Assembly (NCBI GenBank): GCA_020086605.1
Contig: JACBWW010000022.1
Span: 6,015,358 to 6,079,357 of the forward strand
Length of the DNA stretch: 64,000 bases
From: Lanius collurio
Taxonomy: Eukaryota; Chordata; Aves; Passeriformes; Laniidae
Direction: 5' to 3'
Shown here: positions 62,901 through 64,000 of the stretch, in pieces
How positions within the stretch are numbered: position 1 is the stretch's first letter
Layout: each line of letters begins with the position of its first letter
Position numbers and translations under genes: made by a program
The notes under the pieces: generated by a model
The model's database searches: none
Told to the model about the DNA's origin: nothing
Seen by the model: the letters and a program-made list of their open reading frames with translations, nothing else

Positions 62901-64000
62901 TAGGGCTTGGAAAAGACTAACTTAACTCCATACAGTAAATTTTCCCCCTTATTTGGCTTCCCATTGCCATGGATTTTACCTATCGAGTTTGTTCATGAAA
63001 CTGACCTTTGCCTTGCCTATTCTGAAACTTCCCAAAGCTAGAGTAACCTTTGCAGTGGTTTTAAAATTTGTCCATTTAACATAAGACTTTAAAATAGGTG
63101 TTGCAAAGGCTTACCCAGCACGGTCTCCAATGTCCAGCATGAGCTGCTCTGGGACGAGGGTGAGCACAAGACACACACAACATGCTATTTTCCCAGATTG
63201 CCTTCCAGTCTCCTAACAATTTTATCAGGGAGCTTTCCAAACCAGAAATGATGTCTTTGTGTTGAAAAAACCTGAATGGATTTTTCTTGATGATTTTGAC
63301 CAACCCACGTTTTGAATCCTCATTAACTTTTAGAATCCTGACAGGAGGAGCCTGACAGGTTGAATATTCTGCAAGAGGGGTGGAATGGCTGGCACAGGTG
63401 CTGTGCAGAGAAGGAGGATTTAACCTTTTGTATGAATATATCAAAGCAGGTATTTAGCTGAGAGTACAGTAGCTCTGTGGCAGTTTTATTCTTTTTTTTA
63501 AGCAGAAGTTGACTTTTTTGTTTAGTTGAATGGGCTTGAAGTAAATTCTACCAACTTTCATTTTCAAACTACAATAGCCAATAATCACTTACAATCCAGG
63601 TGCTGGGGAGGTGTGCAAGAACCTTTTAAAATGTAAAATAACAGGATTCTCTGACAAATAGAAAGGAAATCATTTTCAATCTAAAAGCAGTTGGAAAATT
63701 CATGATGTGTACTCATTAAAGGTGCCTTCAAGATATCAAGACAGGCTTTCTCTGTAAATGCCAGCTGAATAAGAATGGTAAGTAGCAGCTATGATGTACA
63801 AAATGCTTCAATGAACACAGTCAGTTTTGGTTTATGCTGCTGGGTTGGTTTTTTTTAAATCAAATCTGTACTGCTTAAAAGAGTTGTATATGTACCAAAA
63901 GTAGGAAAGGAGTGGGGTAGAAAATCTAATCCCACTTCTATGTAAAGGCAGAAAAAGCAACAATATTGATGTTGCTTTGTGACCAAATACCAGGACACTG
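59930..64000. other. Noncoding stretch, no gene seen
   Basis: A small GC-richer patch at 59930-60080 and another near 61900-62150. Frames reach 122 codons (63444-63076, minus) and 115 codons (60690-61037, plus), with no recognisable motif. No repeat family or RNA gene was identified. Confidence 0.6.

Noticed and set aside
1..64000. CRISPR arrays, operons, phage or bacterial features
   Set aside because: No regularly spaced repeats with unique spacers and no bacterial-type gene organisation. The sequence is vertebrate-like noncoding DNA.

Overview
The window looks like nuclear, noncoding DNA from a vertebrate, most likely a bird. It is AT-rich and CpG-poor, and contains a 10-N assembly gap. 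I see no exon or gene in 64 kb. Interspersed repeats are sparse: I recognise no mammalian L1 or SINE copies, but there are degraded CR1 LINE pieces (about 47.8-48.0 kb and 58.45-58.56 kb) and several worn inverted-repeat-type elements of a kind familiar from turtles, crocodilians and birds (about 7.3, 13.9, 14.7 and 17.8 kb). This fits a sauropsid, and the low repeat load favours a bird over a turtle. The species cannot be named from the sequence.

Layout. 0-19.7 kb is AT-rich desert with one GC-richer island (2.98-3.85 kb) carrying overlapping open frames, plus the ancient repeat remnants. 19.8-27.2 kb holds the most notable structure: two blocks at 19.78-19.98 kb and 20.91-21.18 kb recur in the same order and orientation at 25.50-25.66 kb and 26.90-27.18 kb, about 5.7-6.0 kb downstream. 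The second block has a 30-bp core that is 28/30 identical between copies and contains an RFX X-box-like site. 27-47 kb is mostly AT-rich, with A and T runs, small microsatellites and GC-richer islands at 35.2-36.1 and 45.2-45.6 kb. 47-58 kb is patchier and somewhat more GC-rich, with a CR1 fragment and the gap. 58-60 kb holds an old CR1 remnant, a degenerate minisatellite and a purine-rich/A-rich tract. 60-64 kb is plain.

No open frame is convincingly coding. The longest (179 and 205 residues, both minus strand) lie in GC-richer islands, where stop codons are rarer by chance, and neither resembles a family I recognise. The reading I favour is intergenic desert, or the inside of a very large intron, with possible regulatory elements. 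The ancient tandem duplication is the best candidate for something functional.
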